Assembly (NCBI GenBank): GCA_949317995.1
Contig: OX439037.1
Location: 55,586,080-55,650,079 of the forward strand
Source of the DNA: Acholoe squamosa
Lineage: Eukaryota > Annelida > Polychaeta > Phyllodocida > Polynoidae
Length of the DNA stretch: 64,000 bases
Direction of reading: 5' to 3'
The notes beneath the pieces are model-generated. The model had not been told where the DNA came from. It searched no databases and was given only the letters and a program-made list of their open reading frames with translations. Shown one piece after another: positions 13,636-25,639 of the stretch. Within the stretch, counting starts at the first letter, position 1, and the number at the start of each line of letters is the position of its first letter. The position numbers were made by a program, and so were the translations under genes.

Positions 13636-16600
13636 TAATGTTGGGTGGTGTGGTTTGCTGTACATCTTCTTCCGAAGTTATTTCAACGATATTTTTTACA
13701 GTGTATACTAGCCCTTAATGTCATGGCAGGGAAAGGGCTTTCTACCTTCTTTCTGCTAATCCTTTAGAACAACCCACCGTTTGTTGTACCAGGTTATCCG
13801 GTTTTGTATTTTGAGGCCGGGCATGTCAAACAATGATAAAAATTTCAGATGATTATGTCAACTTGCAGATTGTCTTCCGAATTCACAGCTTACTCTCATG
13901 ACTTAAAACATGCCTTTTTCAACTCAGAAGTGATTTGGTTTGTAATTGGGTAAAGAAATCTACGTGCTATTTTGCCATGTAGTGTCCGAAATCCTGAAAC
14001 TCCCTTTTGATCTGAGAGGATAGATTTAGGGCACGGAGAGGAAAACACTGGCAGTGAGGCCTGTGTTGACCACAAGTGAGATTCAATTTTCTCAGAGGGC
14101 CAATGGAGTTTCCGTGTACTTCCCCGCCAAAGGAATAATTCTCCTTGTAAACCAATACCTGTCTGGAAAGTCGAGCCAGGACTCTGTAAACATTGCCCTA
14201 GTGTGCTGTCCAGTTCAATCCATTGTTGACCCGTTCTCTGCCCCCCCCCCCCGTTCCCTAGTGAGACTACAAAACACAGTAAGATGTCATTCTCCATTGC
14301 AACAAGTCACTCATCTAAGCCACCAGTAAGAGAGAACGCCTGCTCATGCTCAGGGGCTGTAAGCATGCCCTTATAATCATCCTACAGGACATGGGAAACT
14401 GGCGTCTGTCCCTCCTCTGATGCGAGGAATAACTAGACAAATCGTACAGTTTTGAGAGAATGGGATATTCAAGTGGTGTTCGTTCTCTTTGTTTGCCTTG
14501 AAGAAAAGCATTTTGCTTATTCTTATACTTTTCCCCGTTTTTGCCACTGTGTTATGAAGCCTTACCTTTCTAATGGTTTCACATTTGTCTTTTGAGGCTA
14601 TAAAATGAAATCATATGAAAGACAATTATCAGTGTAGTCTGACTTCCTCGGAAGACATTGGTAGAACTTTAATTCTTTTTTTCTCAGCTACGCTTTACCC
14701 ATTGCAGTTCTATGGCTCCGGCAGTCTTATACACCTATGGGTAGTGCGTGATCTTCACAGAATCACCATCATCTCCCTGATATTATCTCACATGACCATG
14801 AACAGGATTAATGCTAAGTAATGCTAGGTAATTCTCCGGCTGCAGACCATCCTACATTCTGACATGCAATGAGCAATTACTACAGCCACTTCTCAGTAAT
14901 ACACCCTACCCAAACACTCACATTATGCCCCTAAGAGTTGATGCTATTTGGACTGGTGCGGTTCCTTGCTCACACTATCCCTACTCGTGACAAGGAGCCA
15001 CCTGCTCGTCCTCTGTAGTTGTCCCCACCGTGAGCAGCTCACCGGGCGAGCAGCTCACTCAGCTGCTCAGCGATAAGTGCCACTAGTGGAGCACATCCCC
15101 AGATGCTCGCGCTAACACTTTCACAGCTGGAGACGCCGTAATCCAATCTGAAGCCATGTTGATCATATCTCGCTTTTTATAATGGAATATGTTGTTGGCT
15201 CTATGGCCCAAAACGGATTGATTCAATTTCTACAGAGGGAGAAATACGTGCTCAAATATCTGTAAAGGTTAGGCTAAACAGAACTGAAGATCACTTCTGA
15301 TCATAGAATTATCTTTTTCTCCATCAAACATTAAGATAGGGCAATGGGATGGGGGGAGCATGTACGTCTGGGTGCAGAAGGAAAACATGTCTTTTGAGTT
15401 CTTCTCCTTGGATATATAGAACATGACTGTTTCTCCCCATACACATCGTAAATAACTCTCTTTGACACTTTACTTCCATTTATAATATACGTAGCTGTGC
15501 ATGACAGTTTCTTCTCATGAACGCAGCTCCTGTCTAACTCAAGCCGACATTATTGCCCTTAGAAGGCCTCACTGGTGATAGTTTCTGGCTTCCATCGCAA
15601 CCGACATACATCATTTTGTCTACACGTTTCTGCAGGTGTCTCTAGAGGTCATTTCTGTATACTGCTGACGGTGACATGACGTGGGGTGTTTGACATGCCA
15701 CCCCAAAAGCAGTGACTGCAGCACCGGTTGTGTTGCCACTGTTTGCTAAGTAAATAAGGGATCTGCTGTGAGGGGTAGTCAGTTACATACCACCTGGCGT
15801 CGTTTATCTGCTACTGTGGATGCTAGTCAATATAGCTTCATTTAATCTGAGTTGGTTGTTTGCGGTGCAAATATGCACTGATATATCAAGGTACATGTAA
15901 TTTCAAATAGATTTGAAACAGGTCTTCTAACGAGTAAAAGTCTATTAGGCAATTCATAGCGTATTGGAGATGAGGTGAATGACCATCAATGTATTTGGAA
16001 ATATATCGGTAGGCCTGATTCAGATGCCTCTTTTCGGGCCTGATAATCTATTTTGAAACACATGCCGTTCAAAGCACGATCGTTGTTTATCTGACATTTG
16101 CATTCTGTGGATATCACATTACAAAGATATCAGGCATGCTTCTTCGTGAAACGCCCTTTACCATGAACTTAAAAGTCATGACTGATATATACGGGATCCA
16201 TATATTATGTATAAGTATACATCACCTGATATTCAGCTTATCATTCTCAGAATATCCCTCCTCATTAGCTGTGCTTTTTAATTTCATGTATAGACTGTAC
16301 AGGGACTACATATACACTCTAAAAAATAACTCTTGAATCTACCAGGGTTCCTCGTAAAATTGAGCAGTGAACCACTGTAACAGTGTAAGCATATTACAGT
16401 GAAGCAGTGTAGTTTCTACAATAAAGCTCTAGATGTCAATCAAATGGTGCAATGAATCTCTGTGAAAATAACGATGGATCTCTGGCAACTTTAAGGCAAC
16501 GAATTCGCCGTTATTTTGCCGACATATTTCTATGTACCCCTTTGACGCCTCCTTAACCAGAACATGACTGGAGGGGTATGTTGATAATTATATATGATAT

Positions 16601-17097
16601 TAATACATATGGCAAACGCCACTCAGAAAATTACCATTAGACATTGTGCAGCTGTCATGTTCACTGCAGTTTCCAAAGGCCGTGTCTCTTCGTGATGCAT
16701 ATTTAGCCCAACAGGGGCATATTTCAGAACGACAAAAGATTTGGTGCAACGATTGCTCTGTACCATAACATAGATGGTCATTGTACATTTCAGATTCATA
16801 ACAGTAAACCGTTGAAATCTATCATAGGATGGTCTGTACGATTTTAAATGATATGAATCATAGAGATAGTTTGACTGCTTCTCCTTTGACAAAAATTGCA
16901 TATATATATGGACCTAACTTGGATTTGATGAGATTGATTATGGAATTTTCATTTAAAATGGAATGCTTTGAAGGCTTGTAACTTACCTTATTCTAACCCT
17001 ACGCTATCCTAGTCCTACGAGAACCTAAGCAACAATTTTGCTAAGAACCTGACCTATCCTTTTAAACTATCAGGTTGTTCGAGAATGGGAATCTGAA

Positions 17098-17140
17098 ATT
17101 GCTGATTGTAGGAGCATTAAATGCCCCTACAATCAGCAAT
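17098..17140. repeat. Short stem-loop, 20-bp arms
   Basis: ATTGCTGATTGTAGGAGCAT is followed by TAA and then the reverse complement with one mismatch (ATGCCCCTACAATCAGCAAT). It could form a stable RNA or DNA hairpin. It is not followed by the T run of a pol III terminator. Confidence 0.7.
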
Positions 17141-17377
17141 CAGCCAAATTTTGGCGATCGTTAATCGTTCTGAAACATAACCCTGGTTCACTACATAGCT
17201 TGAGGATCATCATGATGCAATGGTGCAGCTCTGACCGGGGCTTCTATCAAGCATAATGTTAAGCAACATGAACAAACTTTATGGTATTATGAAGGATTTA
17301 CGTGTTGAAAGTTTGTGTTATATCGTGCATTGGAGGAACGGCATAGAAAGGCATTTATTGAGGGAAGGCGGTGAATA

Positions 17378-18271
17378 CACTGCAAAAATGGTGTTTAGAT
17401 TTTAAACATGTTTAGACCTAAACATGTTTAAAATCTAAACCTGTACGTCAGTTAGGTGTATCATCGAGTAGACATTTAGGAAAAAAACACTTTTATTCTA
17501 AATACATAAACATTTTTGCTAAACATGTTCAGACGTTTAGAGTTTAAACAGTTGAATATTAGGTGTTTAGATTTAAACATCAATATGTTTAGATACTTGG
17601 ATGTCAAATCCACACCAGGTAGCGGCACTACCTCTACATGGACCATCTGCACACAGTTATGATCAATTGTTGTGACAAATATCCCCAAACTCCTTGTTTA
17701 TCATAGTGTCATTTCATTAAATGTTATGAAAATAGACACAACAATAGAAAATTAACTTCAACTTACACCACCATCATTCCCATAAAATAATCAATGAGCT
17801 CCATGACTTACACCTATATCATGTTATTTTGTAAAGTATAAAGCAATGTCCTTCCTGCCAACCTGTTGTACTTCCTTAAGTCTCCTATTCTAATGCAGTG
17901 TGTACATTTATGTGTATATAGCTGTGGCTGACACCCTGGGAGACTTTGCAGTATAAATACCTGCTGATGTCCTCCAGTAAATGACAAAATAAACAAAGGA
18001 TATTCCTTTATTTTTTTAAAGGATACATGTCTGCAAACCCTTACTTCCCACTAATCACTTAGACATCTAAACACAAAAATTCATAAACATCTAAATGCAA
18101 ATTTTCATTTATATCTAAACACAAATTTTGGACCTAAACACCTAGATTTCTAAACACTTGAGCTAAGCACATTGTTTGGCGAAACATGTTTAGTAAATTA
18201 ATGTGATTACAAAAGCATTGCAAGAATATGTTTAGAGTTGTGTTTAGGATCTAAACACCATTTTTGCAGTG
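17378..18271. mobile_element. TA-flanked MITE with TGTTTAG arrays, copy 2 (894 bp)
   Basis: The ends are CACTGCAAAAATGGTGTTTA and its reverse complement, flanked by TA at 17376-17377 and 18272-18273. I count 14 exact TGTTTAG/CTAAACA heptamers, against about 0.1 expected by chance. They are concentrated in about 200 bp at each end, and the central 470 bp has almost none. The copy at 11665-12543 is collinear, including the internal stretch near a CACACCAGGTAGC motif. The arrays look like subterminal transposase-binding repeats. Confidence 0.88.
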
Positions 18272-19217
18272 TAGGTGGCGGTGGTGGTAGGTGGGGGGAG
18301 TGTATGAGTAGACGTACATGCTGGTGTCCCTAGACGTCAGCACGCAACCATTTACTATTTGTGGACACCTGTAGCGTGCCATCCCGACTGTAGACGTCAT
18401 TCACCCTGCGTACACACAATGCAAGTTTAAAGTTGGCGAGATCCGTCCCTGCTGCAGCTGCTGCAGCAGCTGGTATACAGTCTAAGACTGAGGGGGTGAA
18501 GCTGGGGACTGAGTGGGTGGAGCTGGGGACTCATACATGTTCCCTAGTAAGCAGTAAGGGAGTGGTTATACTTTACAATGTTCGATCGTGGGATGTGGTA
18601 GCGTGAGGAGTAATCTGCCCATAGTATAGTGCAGTGCCTTCACAGGGACAGCGGATCCCCGACCAAGGCATTCACATTCAGGGGGTGTACCTCTCAGAAG
18701 CAAGTACCATGGAACTATACAGGATCTTACCAAAAACCGAAACAAGTTTACCCACTTAACTGTATAAATCAAAACGTGTTCATATAAACGTGGACTATGG
18801 ATTGCACGTTCTAATTATCTTTCCAAAAGTAATACAATTAATCCTTATAGGAACCTGCCCACAACTAACACACATGCTCTGGTGACAACGTGCACGTTTA
18901 AACCAAGGGGGGGGGCGATAATACTTTTTATCAACACAATTTTCTGCACATTTCCGATTTCCATGCTCTTTTTCTTTTTTAGCAAGATCCTCCTGGATAC
19001 ACACAACACATTTGTCACTGCAACATTAGTCCGAGGGAATTTCCTTCTGTCAGCGATAAAGAATAGCAGGATGAAAGTTTTAGCTCAAAGAGGAGTGCGC
19101 CTCAACGCCATCCCGGTTTCCCAACCTACAGGGAGCATGAGCATCGTTTGCCCTGAACCCAAAATTATGACAAAACAGCCAACACCTAAGGTTCCGTTCT
19201 GGCAATGTTGACGCCAC

Positions 19218-19302
19218 CGGCCATCTGAGCTGACGTCAGCTCAGATGGCCGAGGCATGCGCACAACGGACCCCTGTCGTGCTTCCTGAGAAATAATGGCG
19301 TC
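19218..19302. promoter_or_regulatory. 34-bp perfect palindrome with CRE, plus NRF1- and YY1-like motifs
   Basis: Bases 19218-19251 form an uninterrupted 34-bp palindrome centred on TGACGTCA, the full CREB/ATF site, with GGCCATCTGAGC arms. It is followed within 20 bp by GCATGCGCAC, an NRF1-like site. Further on come CTTCCTGAG (ETS-like) and AATGGCGTC (YY1-like, 19293-19301). Such clustering is typical of TATA-less animal promoters. An open frame begins at the ATG at 19295, but I cannot link it to the CUB exon by a convincing donor. An alternative start site 0.9 kb upstream of the CUB exon is possible. The palindrome itself is a direct observation. Confidence 0.4.
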
Positions 19303-20186
19303 TCCATTGTGCTGCAGCACCTCTCACCACCCTCTCTCACACCTGGATAATCCAACAACCTCTCTGCATCTCTATGCCTTTTTCTTCCTTCTTGTTAAAC
19401 ACCCACCCAGCTATTTCTTTTCCCCATCCGGAGCCCACATTTCCGTCAGCTTACACTCACTATCCGCCCATTCAGCGATACCTATTTTTACCGCCATTTT
19501 GTTTGTTCTCATGGAAATATAATGGTCACCTTACAGTTTATGGGCCTTCTATAGATACGTGAAACCGAACAGCTGAATAGTCGTGCACATAACCATAACA
19601 GTGGTATCCCCATAGTATAGGAGGAGAGGGGAATAGAATAGAGTAAATGTATACAATGTTACTATACAAAAGGTCAAACCTTAAAGAAATGTGATACATA
19701 TAATATAGGCCTATATCACATATCTATAGTTGGTACAGCGGATAGCAGTGAGACCCAGCTAGATAGTGGGAGGAGTGATGGCTGACACTTAGAAATACAA
19801 CACTGTCTTTATGTCTACTGTGCCCTTCGCGATGTTGTCTTAAAATCAGCTGTTTGAGTATAAGACATAGCCAGTATTTAGAATTATATATACAACTTAT
19901 TTCTGTGGACGTACCAAAGGGTATAATTATTCTGTTTCGATTCAAATCTATATTCGCAGACAGGATCACTATAATAATCATTGAGGACTTATACATTTAT
20001 GTATTATGTGTATACAATTATGCCGTCACATCTTGTGTATTGAATTGAATATACATGTATTTAAGTCACATAGCCCCAAAGGCCCTGTGTCCGGGCATTT
20101 TTCTTCTGCTGCTAGGTCATTTCATCACAGCATATTCTGATTTCAAACTAAGTACTCATCTGTGTTCCACTCTTTTTATTTTGCAG

Positions 20187-20403
20187 GTCAATTTGAGATT
20201 CAAGGCGGCACGAAACGCTGGGGCACACAATGTACATACGATTTTTACAGCAATAAGAACTCTAAATCGGGGAGATTTTTCTCTCCACGATATCCACAAA
20301 ATTACCCACCAGGGGCAACTTGTGTATATGTTTTCTCCGGAATGAGAAATGAACGGGTGAAAGTTACCTTCCAAAACATACAACTAGAAACTATAGACGG
20401 CAG
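20187..20403 (+). CDS. CUB domain exon, N-terminal half (internal exon)
   Basis: This 217-bp internal exon follows a pyrimidine-rich acceptor (tttttattttgcag) and ends at CAG with donor GTAAGT. It starts in phase 1 and ends in phase 2. Numbering from the split first codon, it encodes residues 1-72 of a CUB module. Features are Cys16 in a CTYDFYS context, the signature FFSPRYPQNYP (31-41), Cys46, and the VKVTFQNIQLE strand ending in the acidic Glu68. CUB modules are extracellular beta-sandwich binding domains of receptors, proteases and synaptic auxiliary proteins. The phase-2 end fits exactly with the exon at 35266, restoring a Ser codon. The wording recalls SOL-1-type multi-CUB neuronal proteins, but this is memory and not a search. 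The preceding exon is not in the window as far as I can tell. Confidence 0.92.
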
Positions 20404-20484
20404 GTAAGTTGATTTTATTTCTATTTATTGCTATCATTTCATGTTCCTGTGACAGTGTGATGCATGCTAATCTTTCATCAATTG

Positions 20485-20600
20485 GAACTTGGAGGTGATT
20501 TCTTAACACACTACGACTGGACCCTTCAGGTTTGACCAAAATCCTGAAGGAAAAGCAGAGGCATTTACAGTCGTATGTCTGGGTGCGATCATAGTACATC
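20485..20600. repeat. Dispersed repeat fragment shared with 39.6 kb
   Basis: The segment contains TTGGAGGTGATTTCTTAACA, CACTACGACTGGACCCT and GCATTTACAGTCGTA. Closely similar words occur in the same order at 39605-39820 (TCTGGAGGTTATTCCTTAAC, ACTATGACTGCATCCTCCAG, GCATTTGCAGTCAT). It is a diverged member of an interspersed family of unknown class that probably has inverted ends. Confidence 0.5.
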
Positions 20601-21372
20601 CAGGTCTCCGTCCCATCCTGGAGGTCATTTCTTTAGCCACCACGATCTCACACAACTCTGCAACTGCAAATGCCAATGCTCTTCCTTCGGGGACTATTCC
20701 TACGACCAGGAGGGTTCAGTCGTTGTATAATCATTAAAAATAAATGTGACCTTTTAACCTGAGATAATGCACATACCTTTTTGCTGATAACAGATGAAAT
20801 GTTTTTGACCTCCAGGGGGTAAAAAAACAATACGAGATTATCGTAAGAGACATGTATAGAGTAAGTTAAGTGCTTAAGACACGTGTAATTAGATGGTCAA
20901 GAGGGTTTTCTATAGAAGCAGCAGCACTAAATTATGCTGATTGTCCTATGGTCTTTGCCTGCCTGGATAAAACAAAGTCTGGTCAGACAACAACAAGGCT
21001 GTTGATAAATTGTGACCAGGCAAGCAAAAACCTGCAGGAAAGTTTGTTATCAAAGTTCATCTCAAGATCTTTGAAATGAGACATCATTGGCTTAAACATT
21101 CCCAGTAGTTATGTCAGAACCCCTCCTTGAACATAGGTCATTATTCATATTTGAAATTGAGGAATACCTCTAAATACATTATTAACCATAATAATGTCTA
21201 AAAACACAATAAGTCAGCCTTTTTCATAAAAAAAAAATACATAACATTATGGTGACTTTAATCATAGATTTTGATCTAGGAGGAATTTTCCATTTCTGTT
21301 TTCAGTTTTGGGTCTTTGGTGAATATCCCCGAAAATTTGTATAAAAATATGCAAATTTTAATTATAAGAATG

Positions 21373-21386
21373 GTTGTCATGGCAAC
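21373..21386. promoter_or_regulatory. RFX X-box-like palindrome
   Basis: GTTGTCATGGCAAC matches the RFX X-box (GTTGCCATGGCAAC) at 13 of 14 positions. It lies about 1 kb inside the intron downstream of the first CUB exon. Motif evidence only. Confidence 0.4.
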
Positions 21387-21916
21387 CAGGAACAGGCATA
21401 TAGGTTGATTACCCTATATTTAAAAATGGGTTACTAAATCGCTGGTTATGAATGATAAATGTTTGGCTGCTTCAGAATGCAGTACCCTTGAGGTACCAGA
21501 AGAAGTGAAATTTTCAGTCTGTGAAGCAGGTAGGAAAGTGCCAGCTAACTCAACCTAGCAATTAGATATGTTACCAGGTATATTTTCATTACTAAGTACT
21601 GAATTGTCTGCCTGATAGCATCTGAAGTTTTACCTCAGAATTGACCTACAATTATATTCTTGTAAATCTATTTTATAGCCTCTTTGGTGAGGCTAATTCT
21701 ATTTTGTATCTGAATGGTCGCCATCTTGGATCTCGATCCAAAGAGATCAGCACCTCTCTTAGTTTTATTAACAGAGGGAACTGCTATATGAATTAAGAAC
21801 TGGATTGTACTCTCCGAGACCTACAGTTTGATAGGTTAAACATTAAGATCTGATGAGTTCCTCCAGAGAAATGCACTGAAATAACCTCCGAGAGAATGTG
21901 CTGATAAATTGTTTGG

Positions 21917-22023
21917 CATTGCTATGTTAGGCACTGTTGCTACGATAGACGCTGTTGCTATGATAGACGCTGTTGCTACGATAGGCGTCGTGGCTACGAT
22001 AGACACCATGGCTAGATTTTGCG
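21917..22023. repeat. 18-bp tandem repeat, about six units
   Basis: Units of the form CTGTTGCTACGATAGACG repeat head to tail. Three central copies are nearly identical, and the outer ones are decayed. Because 18 is a multiple of three, the minus strand reads as an Ala/Ile/Thr/Val repeat in an open frame. I regard that as a by-product and not a gene. Confidence 0.85.
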
Positions 22024-23581
22024 CCACTAACCTTCTGTGGGTGGGTGAGTAGGGGGGGGCAGGGGGGCACTTTACATTTTACCCATTATCAAAGGTTTTG
22101 TCCCCACCAACTAGAGGCGAAGCCACTAGTTTTTCATGAAAAATGTTTTTCATGAAAAATTTTACCATCCAAATATGGGTCATTTCTACTCAAAATAGTG
22201 CATTTTAAATGAGACCATTGAATTCTGCATCAAAAATTAGCTGAACATATTTTTATAATGATTTTAGAGTAATTTTGCCCTTCCAATGCCCCCTGGTGGC
22301 CAAATGGGGAATTAAAAATGTCCCACGGAGGGGTGTTTTACCTTGATGGGTCACAATTGCTAGAACTGCCTCCAACCTCCTTGTCTTAATGGTCGGAATC
22401 CTAGTTAGATTATGTCCCCCTATAGCAGACCCCAAGGGCACTTTAGGGCTCTTAGCACAGAGGACCCTTCAGGTTAGGATGTATATATGGGAGAGACGGA
22501 GGCAGGGCACACTTTATTTAAATAGGTGACTGTAAAGTGTGTTTTCCAAGTTGCGAACGTCTTCCTGACATCCCTGTATGATAAGGCCTGGATATGGTGA
22601 CAGTGGTAGGTCCAGTGATAAGCAGAATTTGCATAGTGGAATGCTGATTGGACGGCTCCATCTGCCAGTGTCCATTATACTCTTAAGGATGAGGAAATGT
22701 ATTAACGCATCATGCATGAATGCAGTTCTGGTAAACCCACCAGGGTTGCATTCATAAATTCTACAGGGTATGACACACTATCAGATCATCAGTGAGTATT
22801 GTGCACCAATTTATTGCTGGCAAGTGCAGTGCTTACTCCTTAGCATTACATTGTTGAAGCATGAGGACCAAGCAACCTGCATATATCATATGGTATTTAA
22901 AGGACTAAGGTTGCCAACTATGTAGGCGTTGGGCCTTTCACAATCTAGACACGCATGAATATTCTCTGAACAGTCTGCTTTGAGGAGTATCATGCAGACT
23001 TGTTCCTCATAATAGAACCATTGGGCAGGGTATGGCATTTTTGATACCTGCTTCTCATATCATCAGTTGCCTAGGAGCGCAATTTACATTCTATTGGTAG
23101 TAAAGTGAGTGGTGAAAAGGTCGTTCATATTCAGCATTTGCAGCCACTTTACTGCAATATGGACCCACGATTATCGAGGACCACCAGATGCCCATGGTAT
23201 GATTGGTTTGAGTTAGGTACCACGGATGTCCATCTTTGAAAAGATATGGCAAATTTTACATTGGAAAAAAATGCAAAACCGCGGCAATGGTAACAATGGT
23301 CCACACATTTCAAACTTTAAATTGAGGTCATGATGAAATGCATTTGTAGAATGTTACTACCATGCTGGCTGACATTTTAAAATCACCTTCTCCTTGCATT
23401 GCAATAGAGGGAATAGGGACCTTAATCCACCCTGCACTAAGGGCCTCTTTTGCAGATCCTGTCACAGAATATGAAAAACGATCCGATGTAACGATTATCT
23501 ATATTGCTTAACAAGTCCAAGCCAAGTTTTCAGAGATTGTGCAATGATAAACCTTTAGGGGCTTAATCCACCACTCTCGGC

Positions 23582-23691
23582 CATTCCGCCAGTCACGATT
23601 CCTACACTATTTTGTGACAGAATCATGACAAAATCCCAAAAGGTGCACAGAATGGTGACAGAAGGATGACGGAATCAAGGCTGACGGAATG
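23582..23691. repeat. Small inverted-repeat element (110 bp)
   Basis: The 21-bp left arm (CATTCCGCCAGTCACGATTC) and the right arm starting at 23671 are inverted repeats matching at 17 of 21 positions. The interior is rich in TGACAGAA/TCATGACAAAA words. It is a possible small MITE. No target duplication was seen. Confidence 0.45.
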
Positions 23692-23847
23692 AGCGATGTC
23701 AATGGATTTACTCCTTTAGCTGGGGTGTATGCATACACTGAGTGCATGTATTCATACAGCTATTACTGGCTGAAACCTCATCCCGCTCATAAACCAGCAC
23801 AAACATCCCCAGCCACCTGCAACTCACATATATACAATACCCCCGGG

Positions 23848-23935
23848 GTCACAAAGCGCTTCGTGGTCTAGCCACGGGATCCCACGAGGTTAAGCGTGAG
23901 TGAGCCAAAGGGACTACTTGGCGTTACGGAGTAAC
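23848..23935 (+). other. 5S rRNA-like segment, possible SINE head
   Basis: The words GGATCCC, ACGAGGTTAAGC and, 24 bases after TAAGC begins, TACTTGG occur in the order and near the spacing (23 in 5S) of the internal promoter and C-box of animal 5S rRNA. The 5S ends and the final helix are not recognisable, so it is not a 5S gene. A 5S-derived SINE3 or pseudogene is one explanation, and chance is another. A GTGGTCTAG word just upstream also resembles a tRNA A box. Confidence 0.25.
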
Positions 23936-25090
23936 ACCACTCTGCCCATTCGTCAGGCGCAGTAAAACAATAGTACGGCGGTGATTCGATCGACTCCTTT
24001 CCCCATACTACCACAACCTCCCCCTTGGGGAGGACATCCCGTTTTTACACCATGTAATACGTCAGTATGCACTGATGCGTATCTGCTTCATTTTACCAAC
24101 TTCCTGTTGTCTATATAGAGATATGTGCTTCATTTTGTATGGTTGGCTGCACGTGGGGACTGACACATCAGGCGTGTAGCTACATATGGCTAGCGGTAAA
24201 TGAGCACAAAGATGGAGATGTCATACATGGTGATAAACTACAAAAAGCAGTAATTGATATTATGAGTGTTTGACGCTGGGCTGCATGCCAGGTGGCCTTT
24301 TTTGAGGAGCCTACTCCTCTAGCAAACCTGCCATTACCATGCATCTTAGGTTTGTTTTACGATTTAAAGGTTTGTTCAAGTAGGTTTATGAGTAAAAGGC
24401 TGCAGAATCCTCTGACCTAAGGGTACAACCCAACTATTGACCTTAGTTATGTAATTATGACATGGATAACGTTGCATATAAATACCACATGCTCTCAATT
24501 TGAATTTGAATCATAGACTCATGCTGCAAGATGTACCCTGAGTGCACAGTTACAAAATGAGCTTATAAGCCAAGCCCATCACAATCTCCAGTTACCTCAG
24601 TTTCAACTAAACTAGTTCAACCCTATGGCCCTGTTATACAGTATCCATTTCAAAGGACAAACATTTTCATATTACATCCGTCTTTTCTTAACCTTTTGGT
24701 CAGATCAGATGACAATATTGGATAATTCATCTCAGCACATGACCTTAAACCAATGAAAAAAGAAAATATAGATACTGCTCTTATATTGTCAGTTAAGAAG
24801 GTGAATTTATTTTGTTTCCGTTAAGACAGGTATTATCTCAGTTCCCTCCTGTACATTGATTGTATTTGCACACATAGATAAGAAACTATCATATGGTTCC
24901 TTTAGAATCCAGTCATGCTTGTATCAGCAGTACTTCAACCTTAACCTTGACACCACATTGCACATCATCATCATACTCTGTGTGCCGATTATATAGATAG
25001 TTTCATGCACATAATGAGATTCTGGTATCGATATCATGACCGAATCTATGCATGCCTAATTCTAGTCATGGCCATCAGTTTGCAATGGGT

Positions 25091-25189
25091 GTTACACTGC
25101 ATTTGTGAAAACACTGTTTTAAGGTTACACTGCATTTGTGAAAACACTATTTTAAGGTTACACTGCATTTGTGAAAACACTGGTTTAAG
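25091..25189. repeat. 33-bp tandem repeat, three units
   Basis: Three consecutive copies of a unit starting GTTACACTGCATTTGTGAAA are identical except for one or two bases in the last third. The period is divisible by three, so the plus strand reads through it with a Cys-Ile-Cys-Glu-Asn-Thr motif. There is no other coding evidence. Confidence 0.9.
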
Positions 25190-25639
25190 CACAGCGCGGT
25201 GTTTCGATGCTGTGTGTCCTATTGCATGAAGGCAGAACCGGAAGAACCAGGATATATTAGATGCTACCGTGCTCAGCTTATAATAACGTTGCTAAACTCC
25301 AAAGGCCCCAACATGTAACTAAACAACATCTTGATCCAACATTCATTGATGGCAAACCTTGAACGTGAATTTTAAGGCACCATATCAACATTTAGCCCTG
25401 TGATTTTATATCAATATGATAGAAATGATTATGTTATTCTCATGGATTTGTCAATCCAGGTTCAGTATATAACAAGCTCATTGTTCAGAGATGTATCATG
25501 TTTATATCAAATGTCTATCCCTCTATGACTCAAGCTTGATTATCTATATCATTCAACATTTTTGATGGCACTAACTTTGCTTGGGAGGGCTAAAATGAAT
25601 AAATGTAGATCATAACGTGCAGGACCTACACATTTGGTT

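Larger units (their letters stand above)
1..20186. other. Non-coding stretch upstream of the first recognised exon
   Basis: No exon was recognised here. The exon at 20187 starts in phase 1, so an upstream coding exon must exist, but it is probably beyond the window. Open frames here (longest about 168 codons, 2394-2900) show no domain, no codon pattern and no paired splice sites that I recognise. The stretch holds the repeats and elements listed separately. I see nothing specific in 1-880, 956-4924, 6220-11664, 12544-13060, 13636-17377 and 18272-19200 apart from short homopolymers (12 G at 9127, 11 C at 12642, 12 C at 14241, 9 G at 18907) and two RFX-like sites. Confidence 0.6.

Noticed and set aside
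19295..19522. 75-codon frame beginning ATGGCGTCTCC downstream of the CRE palindrome, as a first exon for the CUB gene
   Set aside because: It has a hydrophobic stretch, but no good donor leaves the required phase 1; kept only as a promoter observation.
20162..20407. 81-codon frame around the first CUB exon
   Set aside because: The start is a GTG in the intron and the stop lies in the donor TAA; only the spliced exon is real.
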